Source: SZAS-79 sp965279075
GTDB taxonomy: Bacteria; Pseudomonadota; Gammaproteobacteria; Burkholderiales; SG8-39
Direction of reading: 5' to 3'
DNA length: 64,000 nt
Assembly: GCA_965279075.1 (NCBI GenBank)
Contig: CBDIHI010000012.1
Location: 1 to 64,000 of the forward strand
Below the pieces are notes generated by a model. That model ran no database searches and was not told where the DNA came from. It was given only the letters and a program-made list of their open reading frames with translations. This document shows, one piece after another, positions 43,550-54,265 of the stretch; positions within the stretch are counted from its first letter, which is position 1; each line of letters begins with the position of its first letter. A program made the position numbers and the translations under genes.

Positions 43550-45607
43550 TCACGCGGGGATCATACCATTGTGCCGCAAGAGGGCATCGACCTCGGGGTC
43601 GCGCCCGCGGAACACGCGGAACGATTCCGCGGCGGGGCGGCTGCCACCGACGGCCAGCACTTCGTCGCGAAAGCGAGCGCCCGTCGCGCCGTCCAGCACA
43701 CCGCGTTGCGAGCGCATCTCCTCGAAGGCGCTGAACGCGTCCGCCGAAAGGACCTCCGCCCATTTGTAGCTGTAGTACCCCGCCGCGTACCCGCCCGCGA
43801 AGATGTGGGAGAAGTTGTTCGGGAACCGGTTGTAGGCGGGAGGCACGATCACCGCCACGTCCTTGCGCACCGCGTCCAGGACGTCTTGGGCGCTGCGGCC
43901 CGCGTCGGGATCGAAGTCGTAGTGCAGGTGCATGTCGAACAGCGAGAACTCTATCTGGCGGAGCATGCCGAGCCCCGACTGGAAGTTCTTCGCCGCCAGC
44001 ATCTTGTCGAACAGGTTGCGTGGCAGTGCCTCTCCCGTGTCGACGTGGCGCGTCATGTGCTCGAGGACTTCCCACTCCCAGCAGAAGTTTTCCATGAACT
44101 GGCTCGGGAGTTCGACGGCGTCCCACTCGACGCCGTTGATCCCCGAGACGCCCAGGTCCTCGATCTGCGTCAGCAGGTGGTGCAGGCCGTGGCCGAATTC
44201 GTGGAACAGAGTGATCACATCGTCATGGGTGAATAACGCGGGCTTGCCGCCCACCGGGCCCGGGAAGTTGCAGTTGAGGTAGGCGACGGGCGTCTGGATG
44301 CCGGCGCCCTTGCGCCGCCGCGTGATCGCGCCATCCATCCATGCGCCGCCGCGCTTGGTTTCGCGCGCGTAGAGATCGACGTAGAACTGGCCGACCAGCG
44401 TGCCGGACGCGTTCCGGATGTCGAAGAACCTGACGTCGGGGTGCCAGGTCGGCGCAGACGATTCGGCTATCCGGATGCCATAGAGCGTCTCCACCAGCTT
44501 GAACATGCCGGGCACGACCTGGGTCTCGGGGAAGTACTGCTTCACTTCCTGGTCGGAGAAGGAGTAGCGCTCCGCGCGCAGCTGTTCCGAAGCGTAGGCC
44601 ATGTCCCAGGCCTCAAGCGTCTCGAGACCGAGCTGGCGCCTTGCGTAGTCGCGCAGCTCGGCTAGATCGCGCTCGGCAAACGGCCGCGCGCGCACGGCAA
44701 GGTCGTGCAGGAACTCGATTACCTGCTCCGGCGTCCGCGCCATCTTGGGCACCAGGGAGACCTCGGCGAAGTTCGCGTACCCCAGCAGGGCGGCATCTTC
44801 CTTGCGCAGCTTGAGGATGCGCGCGATCAGCGGCGTGTTGTCCCATTCGGGCTTGCCGAACTCGGACGCGCGGGTGGCATTGGCGCGATACATCGCCTCG
44901 CGCATCGCACGGTCGTCCGCGTACTGCATGACTGGCAGGTAGGAAGGCATCTGCAGCGTGAATTTCCATCCGTCCTTGCCGTCCTTGCGGGCGGCGTCGC
45001 GCGCCGCCTCGATAGCGTCGGCGGGAATGCCGGCAAGGCGCGCCTCGTCCTCAATCAGCAAGGCGTAGGCGTTCGTCGCGTCGAGAACGTTTTCGGAAAA
45101 TTTCGCGGACAGCGCGGCGAGCTCGTCCTGGATGGCCGCATAGCGCGGCTTCACGTCCTCGGGCAGCTCCGCGCCGCCGAGGCGGAAATCGCGCAGGGCG
45201 TTGTCGACCAGCTTCTTTCGCGCCGGGACCAGCCCAGCGAATTCCGCGGAGTCGCGGAGCGCCCGGTACTTGCCGAACAGGTGCTGGTTCTGGCCGAGCT
45301 CGGTCCAGAACTGGGTCAGCTTCGGGAGGTTGGCGTTGTAGGCGGCACGCAGCTCCGGGCTGTCCAGTACCGCATGGAGGTGTTCGACCTGGCCCCAGGC
45401 GCGCGAAAGCCGCTCGGTCGCATCTTCGAGCGGGGAGACGAACGCGTCCCAACTCGCGGCGACGTCCGCGCCCGCGGCCTGGCCGACCGCCGCGCGGGCC
45501 TGCGCGATCAGTTCATCCACCGCGGGGGAAACGTGATCCGGTTTCAGTTCCGCGAAGCGCGGCAGGCCGGAGAAGTCGAGCAGGGGATTGGCTGGTTTGG
45601 AGGTCAC
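43550..45607 (-). CDS. prlC: Oligopeptidase A (M3 metallopeptidase)
   Basis: A cytosolic zinc peptidase of 685 residues that degrades short peptides such as cleaved signal peptides. The catalytic site VITLFHEFGHGLHHLLTQ (HEFGH) with the downstream Glu is intact. The fold is the two-lobed, largely helical M3 type: NPLLDFSGLPRFAELKPDHV at the N-terminus and the C-terminal YSYKWAEVLSADAFSAFEE with the substrate Tyr. The start is taken as GTG 45607; the frame opens earlier at 45673 but the family start fits GTG. It follows folD by 22 bases. Confidence 0.93.
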   Translation of the reverse strand: MTSKPANPLLDFSGLPRFAELKPDHVSPAVDELIAQARAAVGQAAGADVAASWDAFVSPLEDATERLSRAWGQVEHLHAVLDSPELRAAYNANLPKLTQFWTELGQNQHLFGKYRALRDSAEFAGLVPARKKLVDNALRDFRLGGAELPEDVKPRYAAIQDELAALSAKFSENVLDATNAYALLIEDEARLAGIPADAIEAARDAARKDGKDGWKFTLQMPSYLPVMQYADDRAMREAMYRANATRASEFGKPEWDNTPLIARILKLRKEDAALLGYANFAEVSLVPKMARTPEQVIEFLHDLAVRARPFAERDLAELRDYARRQLGLETLEAWDMAYASEQLRAERYSFSDQEVKQYFPETQVVPGMFKLVETLYGIRIAESSAPTWHPDVRFFDIRNASGTLVGQFYVDLYARETKRGGAWMDGAITRRRKGAGIQTPVAYLNCNFPGPVGGKPALFTHDDVITLFHEFGHGLHHLLTQIEDLGVSGINGVEWDAVELPSQFMENFCWEWEVLEHMTRHVDTGEALPRNLFDKMLAAKNFQSGLGMLRQIEFSLFDMHLHYDFDPDAGRSAQDVLDAVRKDVAVIVPPAYNRFPNNFSHIFAGGYAAGYYSYKWAEVLSADAFSAFEEMRSQRGVLDGATGARFRDEVLAVGGSRPAAESFRVFRGRDPEVDALLRHNGMIPA

Positions 45608-45629
45608 GCGATCAGATCCTTTATTCGGT

Positions 45630-46481
45630 TCATTGCACTCTACGTTCTGCGGCCCGCAGGGCGTTGGCCACAAGCATCGCCACGGTCATCGGCCCAACGC
45701 CGCCCGGCACCGGCGTGATGCTGCCGGCAACCTGCCTGACCGCCTCGAAATCCACGTCCCCGCGCAGCTTGCCGTCCGGCTGGCGGTTGGTGCCGACGTC
45801 GATCACGCAGGCGCCCGGCTTCACCATCGATGCGCCGATCAGGCCGGTGCGGCCGACGGCTGCGACGAGGATATCCGCATTGCGGGTGTGGCTTGCAAGG
45901 TCGGGCGTCCTAGAGTGGCAGATGGTGACGGTTGCGTCCTTTTGCAACAGGAGCAGGGCGACGGGTTTGCCCACGATGTTGCTGCGCCCGACGACCACTG
46001 CATGGCGGCCGGCAATCGGGATCGACTCCTTCTCGAGCATGTAGAGGATGCCAGCAGGTGTGCACGGCACGAAATGCGGCGCGCCTATCAGCAGTGCGCC
46101 GGCGCTGTGGACATGGAACCCGTCCACGTCCTTCTCCGGCGCGACGGCGGCGAGGATCCGCGCTTCGTCCAGGTGCCCGGGCAGCGGCAGTTGGACCAGG
46201 ACCCCGTCGATGCGCGGGTCGGCGTTGAGAGCGCGGATACGATCAAGCACCCCGGCTTCCCCGGCATCGGCCGGGAACTCGTGCAGTTCGGACAGCACGC
46301 CCGCTTCCTCGCACGCGAGCACCTTGTGGCGTACATATGTGCGGGAGGCAGGGTTGTCGCCGACGATCACCACGGCGAGGCCCGGGCGCACGCCGCGGGC
46401 GGCGAGCAAGGCGATTGAGGACTTGAGCTCGGCGCGCAGCGCGGCTGCGTGCGTTTTTCCATCGATGATGCGGGCCGTCAT
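45630..46481 (-). CDS. folD: Bifunctional methylenetetrahydrofolate dehydrogenase/cyclohydrolase
   Basis: A 283-residue enzyme that interconverts 5,10-methylene- and 10-formyl-THF. It shows VVIVGDNPASRTYVRHKVLA (catalytic Lys), DGVLVQLPLPGHLDEARIL (substrate loop), VVVGRSNIVGKPVALLLL (NADP Rossmann) and ITPVPGGVGPMTVAMLVANA. The first gene of a minus-strand set that continues to prlC after 22 bases. It is divergent from aceE across a 276-base gap. Confidence 0.96.
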   Translation of the reverse strand: MTARIIDGKTHAAALRAELKSSIALLAARGVRPGLAVVIVGDNPASRTYVRHKVLACEEAGVLSELHEFPADAGEAGVLDRIRALNADPRIDGVLVQLPLPGHLDEARILAAVAPEKDVDGFHVHSAGALLIGAPHFVPCTPAGILYMLEKESIPIAGRHAVVVGRSNIVGKPVALLLLQKDATVTICHSRTPDLASHTRNADILVAAVGRTGLIGASMVKPGACVIDVGTNRQPDGKLRGDVDFEAVRQVAGSITPVPGGVGPMTVAMLVANALRAAERRVQ

Positions 46482-46543
46482 GCGCGGAATCCCGGTGTGC
46501 TTCCGGGCGTCGAAAAGGGGGCGAAGTTTAGCATCCGAGAGTA

Positions 46544-46572
46544 TTGCGCTATACGATATTGTTTTTTATAAT
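46544..46572 (+). promoter_or_regulatory. Sigma-70 promoter of the aceEF-lpdA operon
   Basis: TTGCGC (46544-46549), 17 bases, then a perfect TATAAT (46567-46572) sit in an unusually AT-rich spot. Transcription would start near 46579, leaving a leader of about 180 bases before aceE. The leader contains a TTTTGCA direct repeat (46585-46591 and 46596-46602) and a GC-rich dyad (around 46624-46640), but no known riboswitch or PdhR box was recognised. Confidence 0.75.
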
Positions 46573-46757
46573 GTGAAATATCCGGTTTTGCAGGGATTTT
46601 GCAAGCCGGAGAGGGCGCCCTTGCGCGCGGATTCGCGCGTTTGTGCGGGTCACATGAACGTATTAAGCTTCGACGGAAAATCCACAGCGGCCACGGATCC
46701 AAAAAATCCGCTTCCGCACCCCCGTTCGACAGAGCAAAGCCACAAGCTGGAGGACTC

Positions 46758-49439
<2,682 letters not shown>

Positions 49440-49458
49440 AAAAAGGCACGCGAAGACA

Positions 49459-50769
49459 ATGGCTGGTTCGATCGAAATCAAGGTCCCGGACATCGGTGAC
49501 TTCAAGGAAGTCGGCGTCATCGAAGTGCTGGTCTCCCCCGGTGACCGCGTGGAGAAGGAAGGCTCGCTGATCACGGTGGAGTCCGACAAGGCGACCATGG
49601 AGATCCCCTCGCCGGTCGCGGGCGTGATCAAGGAGCTGAGGGTCAAGGTCGGCGACAAGGTGGCCGAGGGCTCGCTGATCCTGATCCTCGACGAGGCCGC
49701 GGGCGATGCGCCTGCGCCGAAGCCTGCAGCGCCCGCCGCCGCCCCGGCCCCGGTGCAGGTCGCGCCGGCGCCCGCCCCTGCCCCGGTGGAGGCCGTGCCG
49801 ATAGCCAGGCCGGACCCGGTGCCCCTCGAGCCGCAGGACCTCACCGTGTCCAAGCCCCACGCGAGCCCGTCGATCCGGATGTTCGCCCGCGAGCTCGGGG
49901 TGGACCTTTCCAAGGTGAAGGGCTCCGGACTCAAAGGTCGCGTCACCCGCGAGGATGTGCAGGCCTACGTGAAGGGCGCGCTCGCCGGAGCACGGCCGGC
50001 CGCCGCGCCGGTGGCTTCGGGCGGCATGCCGTTCGGCCTGCCCGAACTGCAGCAGGTGGATTTCGCCAAGTTCGGGCCCGTCGAGACCCGGCCGCTGTCC
50101 CGCATCAAGAAAATCTCGGGCGCCTTCCTGCACCGGAACTGGATCTCGATCCCGCATATCACCCAGTTCGACGAGGCCGACATCACCGAGCTGGAGTCCT
50201 TCCGCAAGGCGAACACCGCCGACACGGAAAAGCAGGGGTTCAAGCTTACGATGCTCGCGTTCCTGATCAAGGCGAGCGTCACGGCCCTGCGGCAGTTCCC
50301 GGAGTTCAACGCCTCGCTCGACAAGTCGGGCGAGAACCTGGTGCTGAAGAAGTACTTCCATATCGGCGTGGCGGTCGACACCCCCGAGGGCCTCGTGGTG
50401 CCCGTCATCCGCGACGCTGATCGCAAGGGCGTGTTCGATCTCGCGCGGGAACTGGGTGAGGTCTCCAAGCTCGCCAAGGACAAGAAACTCAAGCCAGGCG
50501 ACATGCAGGGCGGGACGTTCTCGATCTCGAGCCTCGGCGGCATCGGCGGCACCATGTTCACGCCGATCATCAACGCACCCGAGGTGGCCATCCTCGGCGT
50601 GTCGCGCTCGGTCATGCGCCCGGTCTGGAACGGCAAGGAGTTCGCGCCGCGGCTGGTGCTGCCGCTGTCGCTCTCCTATGACCACCGCGTGATCGACGGG
50701 GCCGCCGGGGCGCGCTTTACCACCTACCTGGTCTCCGTGCTTTCGGACATCCGCCGGTCGCTGCTCTGA
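49459..50769 (+). CDS. aceF: Pyruvate dehydrogenase E2, dihydrolipoyl acetyltransferase
   Basis: A 436-residue E2 with one lipoyl domain (residues 1-78, lipoyl Lys44 in ESDKATMEIP), an Ala/Pro linker (about 80-120), a peripheral subunit-binding domain (ASPSIRMFARELGVDLSKVK) and a catalytic domain ending with the active-site SYDHRVIDGAAGARF. Many relatives carry two or three lipoyl domains, so this is the short form; the E3 gene next to it supplies another one. It is 19 bases after aceE. Confidence 0.95.
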   Translation: MAGSIEIKVPDIGDFKEVGVIEVLVSPGDRVEKEGSLITVESDKATMEIPSPVAGVIKELRVKVGDKVAEGSLILILDEAAGDAPAPKPAAPAAAPAPVQVAPAPAPAPVEAVPIARPDPVPLEPQDLTVSKPHASPSIRMFARELGVDLSKVKGSGLKGRVTREDVQAYVKGALAGARPAAAPVASGGMPFGLPELQQVDFAKFGPVETRPLSRIKKISGAFLHRNWISIPHITQFDEADITELESFRKANTADTEKQGFKLTMLAFLIKASVTALRQFPEFNASLDKSGENLVLKKYFHIGVAVDTPEGLVVPVIRDADRKGVFDLARELGEVSKLAKDKKLKPGDMQGGTFSISSLGGIGGTMFTPIINAPEVAILGVSRSVMRPVWNGKEFAPRLVLPLSLSYDHRVIDGAAGARFTTYLVSVLSDIRRSLL

Positions 50770-50771
50770 CC

Positions 50772-52526
50772 ATGGCGAATACCATCGAAATCAAGGTGCC
50801 GGACATCGGCGACTTCAAGGACGTCGGCATCATCGAGATCCTCGTGAAGCCGGGCGACGCCGTGCAGAAGGAAACTTCGCTGGTTACGGTCGAGTCTGAC
50901 AAGGCGACAATGGAGATCCCTTCCCCCGTCGCCGGGATCGTCCGGGAGCTCAAGGTGAAGCTCGGGGACAGGATCTCCGAAGGATCGCTAATACTGACAC
51001 TTTCGGAGGAAACCCCGCGCCAGGAGCCGGTCTCCGGGCAAAATTCTGCCACGCCCCCCTCCACGCCGTCCGCTCCCCAGGCGGCGAAACCGGCGCCTGC
51101 GGCCGCCGCGCCGGCGGACCTGGATTGCGACGTGGTCGTGCTCGGCTCGGGCCCCGGCGGGTACTCCGCCGCCTTCCGCGCCGCGGACCTCGGCAAGAAA
51201 GTGGTGCTGGTCGAGCGCTATGCGACGCTCGGCGGCGTCTGCCTGAACGTGGGCTGCATCCCTTCCAAGGCGCTGCTGCACATCGCAGCCGTGATGGACG
51301 AGGCGCAGCACATGGCCGAGCACGGGATCACGTTTGGAAAGCCGCAGGTGGAGCTGGACAAGCTGCGCGCCTGGAAGGAGAAGGTCGTCGGCAAGCTCAC
51401 CTCGGGACTTGCCGGCATGTCGAAGCTGCGCAAGGTCACCGTCCTGCAGGGCACCGGTAGTTTTGCCGACCCCCACCACCTCTCGGTCGAGACCAGCGAC
51501 GGCCGCAAGCTCGTGCGATTCACCAATGCGATCATCGCCGCCGGCTCGCAGGCCGCGAAGCTGCCGTTCCTGCCCGAGGACCCGCGCATCGTCGATTCGA
51601 CAGGCGCGCTCGAGCTGAAGAGCCTGCCCAAGCGCATGCTCGTGATCGGCGGCGGCATCATCGGCCTTGAAATGGGCACGGTGTACTCCACGCTCGGCGC
51701 CCGGCTCGACGTGGTCGAGATGATGGATTCACTGATGCTGGGGCCCGACCGGGACCTCGTCGCCGTATGGCAGAAATACAACGCCGCCCGGTTCGACAAC
51801 GTCATGCTGAAGACGAAGACCGTCAAGGTCGAGGCGACACCGCAGGGGATCAAGGCCTGGTTCGAAGGCGACAAGGCGCCGAAGGACCCGCAAACCTACG
51901 ACCTCGTGCTGGTTTCGGTGGGGCGCACGCCGAACGGCGGGAAGATTGGCGCGCAGAATGCGGGCGTCGCGGTCAACGAGCGCGGCTTCATCCCGGTCGA
52001 CAGCCAGATGCGCACCAACGTACCGCACATCTTCGCGATCGGCGACATCGTCGGCCAGCCGATGCTCGCCCACAAGGCGGTGCACGAAGGGCATGTGGCC
52101 GCCGAGGCGGCCGCCGGGGAGAAGTCGCATTTCGACGCCACCGTGATCCCGGGCGTGGCCTACACCGATCCCGAGGTCGCATGGGTGGGCCTGACCGAGG
52201 ACGACGCGAAGAAGCAGGGCGTCAAGGTCGGCGTGGGCAAGTTCCCCTGGGCGGCCTCGGGCCGCGCCATCGCCAACGGGCGCGACGAAGGCTTCACCAA
52301 ACTGATTTTCGACGCCGAAACGCACCGCATCCTTGGCGCCGGCATCGTCGGCACCGGAGCAGGCGACCTGATCAGCGAACTGGCCCTGGCGGTCGAGATG
52401 GGGGCGGACGCGGTGGACATAGGCAAGACCATCCACCCGCATCCCACGCTGGGCGAATCGGTAGGCATGGCAGCGGAGCTGTACGAAGGCGTTTGCACCG
52501 ACATGCCGCCGGTCAAGAAGAAATGA
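50772..52526 (+). CDS. lpdA: Dihydrolipoyl dehydrogenase E3 with N-terminal lipoyl domain
   Basis: E3 reoxidises dihydrolipoamide with FAD and NAD+. The 584-residue protein has an N-terminal lipoyl domain (Lys44 in ESDKATMEIP), an Ala/Pro linker, then the flavoprotein: VVVLGSGPGGYSAAFRAADL (FAD), redox CLNVGCIPSK (Cys157/162), NAD site VIGGGIIGLEMGTV and C-terminal catalytic HPHPTLGES. It is about 110 residues longer than a plain E3 because of the extra domain, a common feature of betaproteobacterial PDH. It overlaps rpiA by four bases. Confidence 0.96.
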   Translation: MANTIEIKVPDIGDFKDVGIIEILVKPGDAVQKETSLVTVESDKATMEIPSPVAGIVRELKVKLGDRISEGSLILTLSEETPRQEPVSGQNSATPPSTPSAPQAAKPAPAAAAPADLDCDVVVLGSGPGGYSAAFRAADLGKKVVLVERYATLGGVCLNVGCIPSKALLHIAAVMDEAQHMAEHGITFGKPQVELDKLRAWKEKVVGKLTSGLAGMSKLRKVTVLQGTGSFADPHHLSVETSDGRKLVRFTNAIIAAGSQAAKLPFLPEDPRIVDSTGALELKSLPKRMLVIGGGIIGLEMGTVYSTLGARLDVVEMMDSLMLGPDRDLVAVWQKYNAARFDNVMLKTKTVKVEATPQGIKAWFEGDKAPKDPQTYDLVLVSVGRTPNGGKIGAQNAGVAVNERGFIPVDSQMRTNVPHIFAIGDIVGQPMLAHKAVHEGHVAAEAAAGEKSHFDATVIPGVAYTDPEVAWVGLTEDDAKKQGVKVGVGKFPWAASGRAIANGRDEGFTKLIFDAETHRILGAGIVGTGAGDLISELALAVEMGADAVDIGKTIHPHPTLGESVGMAAELYEGVCTDMPPVKKK

Positions 52527-53188
52527 CCCAGGACGAGCTCAAGCAGGCGGTCGCAAGGGAGGCGCTGAAGCACGTCGTCGAGGATGCGGTGGTCGGCGTC
52601 GGCTCGGGGTCGACCGTCAATTTCTTCATCGATGCGCTGGCCTCGATCAAGGGACGCATCGAGGGTGCCGTTGCCGCGTCGGAGGCCAGCGCCGAACGGC
52701 TGAAGAAGCACGGCATCCGGGTGTTCGACCTGAATTCGGTCAACGAGCTGCCCGTGTACGTCGACGGCGCCGACGAGATCACCGCGCACATGCACATGAT
52801 CAAGGGTGGTGGCGGGGCGCTGACGCGCGAGAAGATCGTCGCCGCGGTGGCGCGCAAGTTCGTCTGCATCTGCGATGCCTCCAAGCTCGTTCCCGTGCTC
52901 GGCAAATTCCCGTTGCCGGTGGAGGTGATCCCGATGGCGCGCAGCCACGTGGGCCGGGCGCTCCTGCGCATGGGCGGGAACCCCGAGCTGCGCGCGAACT
53001 ACAAGACCGACAACGGCAACCTGATCCTCGATTGCCACGGGCTCACGATCCTGGACCCGCCGGCCATGGAGGCGGAGCTGAACAACGTGGCGGGGGTGGT
53101 GACCAACGGCCTGTTCGCCCGCCGCCCGGCCGATGTGCTGCTGCTCGGCGCCCCGGACGGGGTCCGGACGCTGACGGCAAAAGGCTGA
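52523..53188 (+). CDS. rpiA: Ribose-5-phosphate isomerase A
   Basis: RpiA interconverts ribulose-5-P and ribose-5-P in the pentose phosphate pathway. The 221-residue protein shows VGVGSGSTVNFFIDAL, VDGADEITAHMHMIKGGGGAL with the catalytic Asp and Glu, EKIVAAVARKFVCICDASK and VEVIPMARSHVGRALLRMGG. It overlaps lpdA by ATGA, so it is translationally coupled to the PDH operon, which is not a common partnership. Length is normal. Confidence 0.95.
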   Translation: MTQDELKQAVAREALKHVVEDAVVGVGSGSTVNFFIDALASIKGRIEGAVAASEASAERLKKHGIRVFDLNSVNELPVYVDGADEITAHMHMIKGGGGALTREKIVAAVARKFVCICDASKLVPVLGKFPLPVEVIPMARSHVGRALLRMGGNPELRANYKTDNGNLILDCHGLTILDPPAMEAELNNVAGVVTNGLFARRPADVLLLGAPDGVRTLTAKG

Positions 53189-53236
53189 GCCGTATTTCAG
53201 GTCACAGAACCGTAATATCCCTGTGCTAAGCTAAAT

Positions 53237-53252
53237 CCCTCTTTGCAGAGGG
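53237..53252 (+). promoter_or_regulatory. Hairpin that masks the phoU ribosome binding site
   Basis: CCCTCT (53237-53242) is perfectly complementary to AGAGGG (53247-53252) with a TTGC loop. AGAGGG lies 7 bases before the phoU ATG at 53260 and is the best Shine-Dalgarno match. Folding would hide the ribosome binding site. The geometry is seen in sequence; the regulatory role is inferred. Confidence 0.45.
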
Positions 53253-53259
53253 TAAATTC

Positions 53260-53958
53260 ATGTCCGAGCACATCTCCAAGCAGTTCGACGCCGAACTCGA
53301 GAACGTGCGCTCCCGCGTCCTTCAAATGGGGGGCTTGGTCGAGGAGCAGATCGTGCAGGCCATGGAGGCCCTGGTCTCGGGCGACATGGAGGCCATCGAG
53401 CGCGTCATCGCCAACGACCACCGCGTCAACGCGATGGAGGTCGAGCTCGACGAATCCTGCAGCCATATCATCGCGCGCCGCCAGCCCGCCGCCGGCGACC
53501 TCCGGCTGCTGATCACCGTCATCAAGACCATCACCGACCTCGAGCGGGTCGGCGACGAGGCGGAGAAGATCGCGCGCATGGCGAAGCTCATCCATGCTGC
53601 CGAGCGCATGCACATGCCGCGCATGGACCTGTCCCACATCGCCGACCGCGCCGTGCACATGCTGCGCCAGGCGCTCGACTGCTTCGCCCGGCTCGACGTG
53701 GCCGCCGCCATGGCGGTGGTCAAGCAGGACAGCGAAGTGGACAATTCCTTCCGCGCCATCATGCGCCAGCTGATCACGTTCATGATGGAGGATCCGCGCA
53801 CCATTTCCCGATCGCTCGAGATCCTTTTCATTGCGAAGGCCCTCGAGCGCATCGGCGACCACTCGAAGAACATGGCCGAGTACGTGATCTACATGGTCAA
53901 GGGGCGGGACGTCCGCCACACCTCCATCGAGGAGGTGGAGCGGGAGCTGCTGGAGTAG
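53260..53958 (+). CDS. phoU: Phosphate transport regulator PhoU
   Basis: PhoU is a cytoplasmic dimer that joins the PstSCAB transporter to PhoR and damps the Pho response. The 232-residue helical protein has two three-helix PhoU repeats: LQMGGLVEEQIVQAMEALVSG, the metal-binding DLRLLITVIKTITDLERVGDEAEK, and the second-repeat IMEDP- and ERIGDHSKNMAEYVIY-type motifs. It stands alone: no pst genes flank it. It ends 2 bases from the convergent yggX stop codon. Confidence 0.94.
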   Translation: MSEHISKQFDAELENVRSRVLQMGGLVEEQIVQAMEALVSGDMEAIERVIANDHRVNAMEVELDESCSHIIARRQPAAGDLRLLITVIKTITDLERVGDEAEKIARMAKLIHAAERMHMPRMDLSHIADRAVHMLRQALDCFARLDVAAAMAVVKQDSEVDNSFRAIMRQLITFMMEDPRTISRSLEILFIAKALERIGDHSKNMAEYVIYMVKGRDVRHTSIEEVERELLE

Positions 53959-53960
53959 CC

Positions 53961-54233
53961 CTAGGGCTTCGGCGGTACGTACCCGGCGGCCGCATCCGCG
54001 CCGTCGCCGAAGAAATGCTTCTCCATCTGCTCGACCAGGTATTTGCGTGCTTTCGGGTCGGCGAGGTTCAGGCGGTTCTCGTTGACCAGCATGGTCTGGT
54101 GGCGCAGCCACTGCTGCCAGGCTTCCTTCGAGACGCTATCGAAGATCCGCTTGCCCAGTTCGCCCGGGTAGGTCGGCCGGTCGAGGCCCTCGGCCTCGCG
54201 TCCCAGCTTGATGCAATTCACCATCCTAGTCAT
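53961..54233 (-). CDS. yggX: Fe(II)-trafficking protein YggX
   Basis: This 90-residue protein is the YggX family, small acidic proteins linked to iron trafficking and protection of Fe-S clusters from oxidation. It starts (MTR)MVNCIKLGREAEGLDRPT with the conserved N-terminal Cys, has GELGKRIFDSVSKEAWQQWLRHQTM in shortened form, and the ENRLNLADPKARKYLVEQME tail. The first ATG at 54233 gives the longer usual form; a second ATG at 54224 is possible. It is 32 bases downstream of argA. Confidence 0.93.
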   Translation of the reverse strand: MTRMVNCIKLGREAEGLDRPTYPGELGKRIFDSVSKEAWQQWLRHQTMLVNENRLNLADPKARKYLVEQMEKHFFGDGADAAAGYVPPKP

Positions 54234-54265
54234 CGGGTGCTTCCTCTCGTACGCAGGGCGTGATT

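Noticed and set aside
53195..53227. Pho-box-like sequence before phoU (CCGTAAT, four bases, CTGTGCT)
   Set aside because: Two mismatches in each half and no fitting -10 box at the expected distance; too weak to call.
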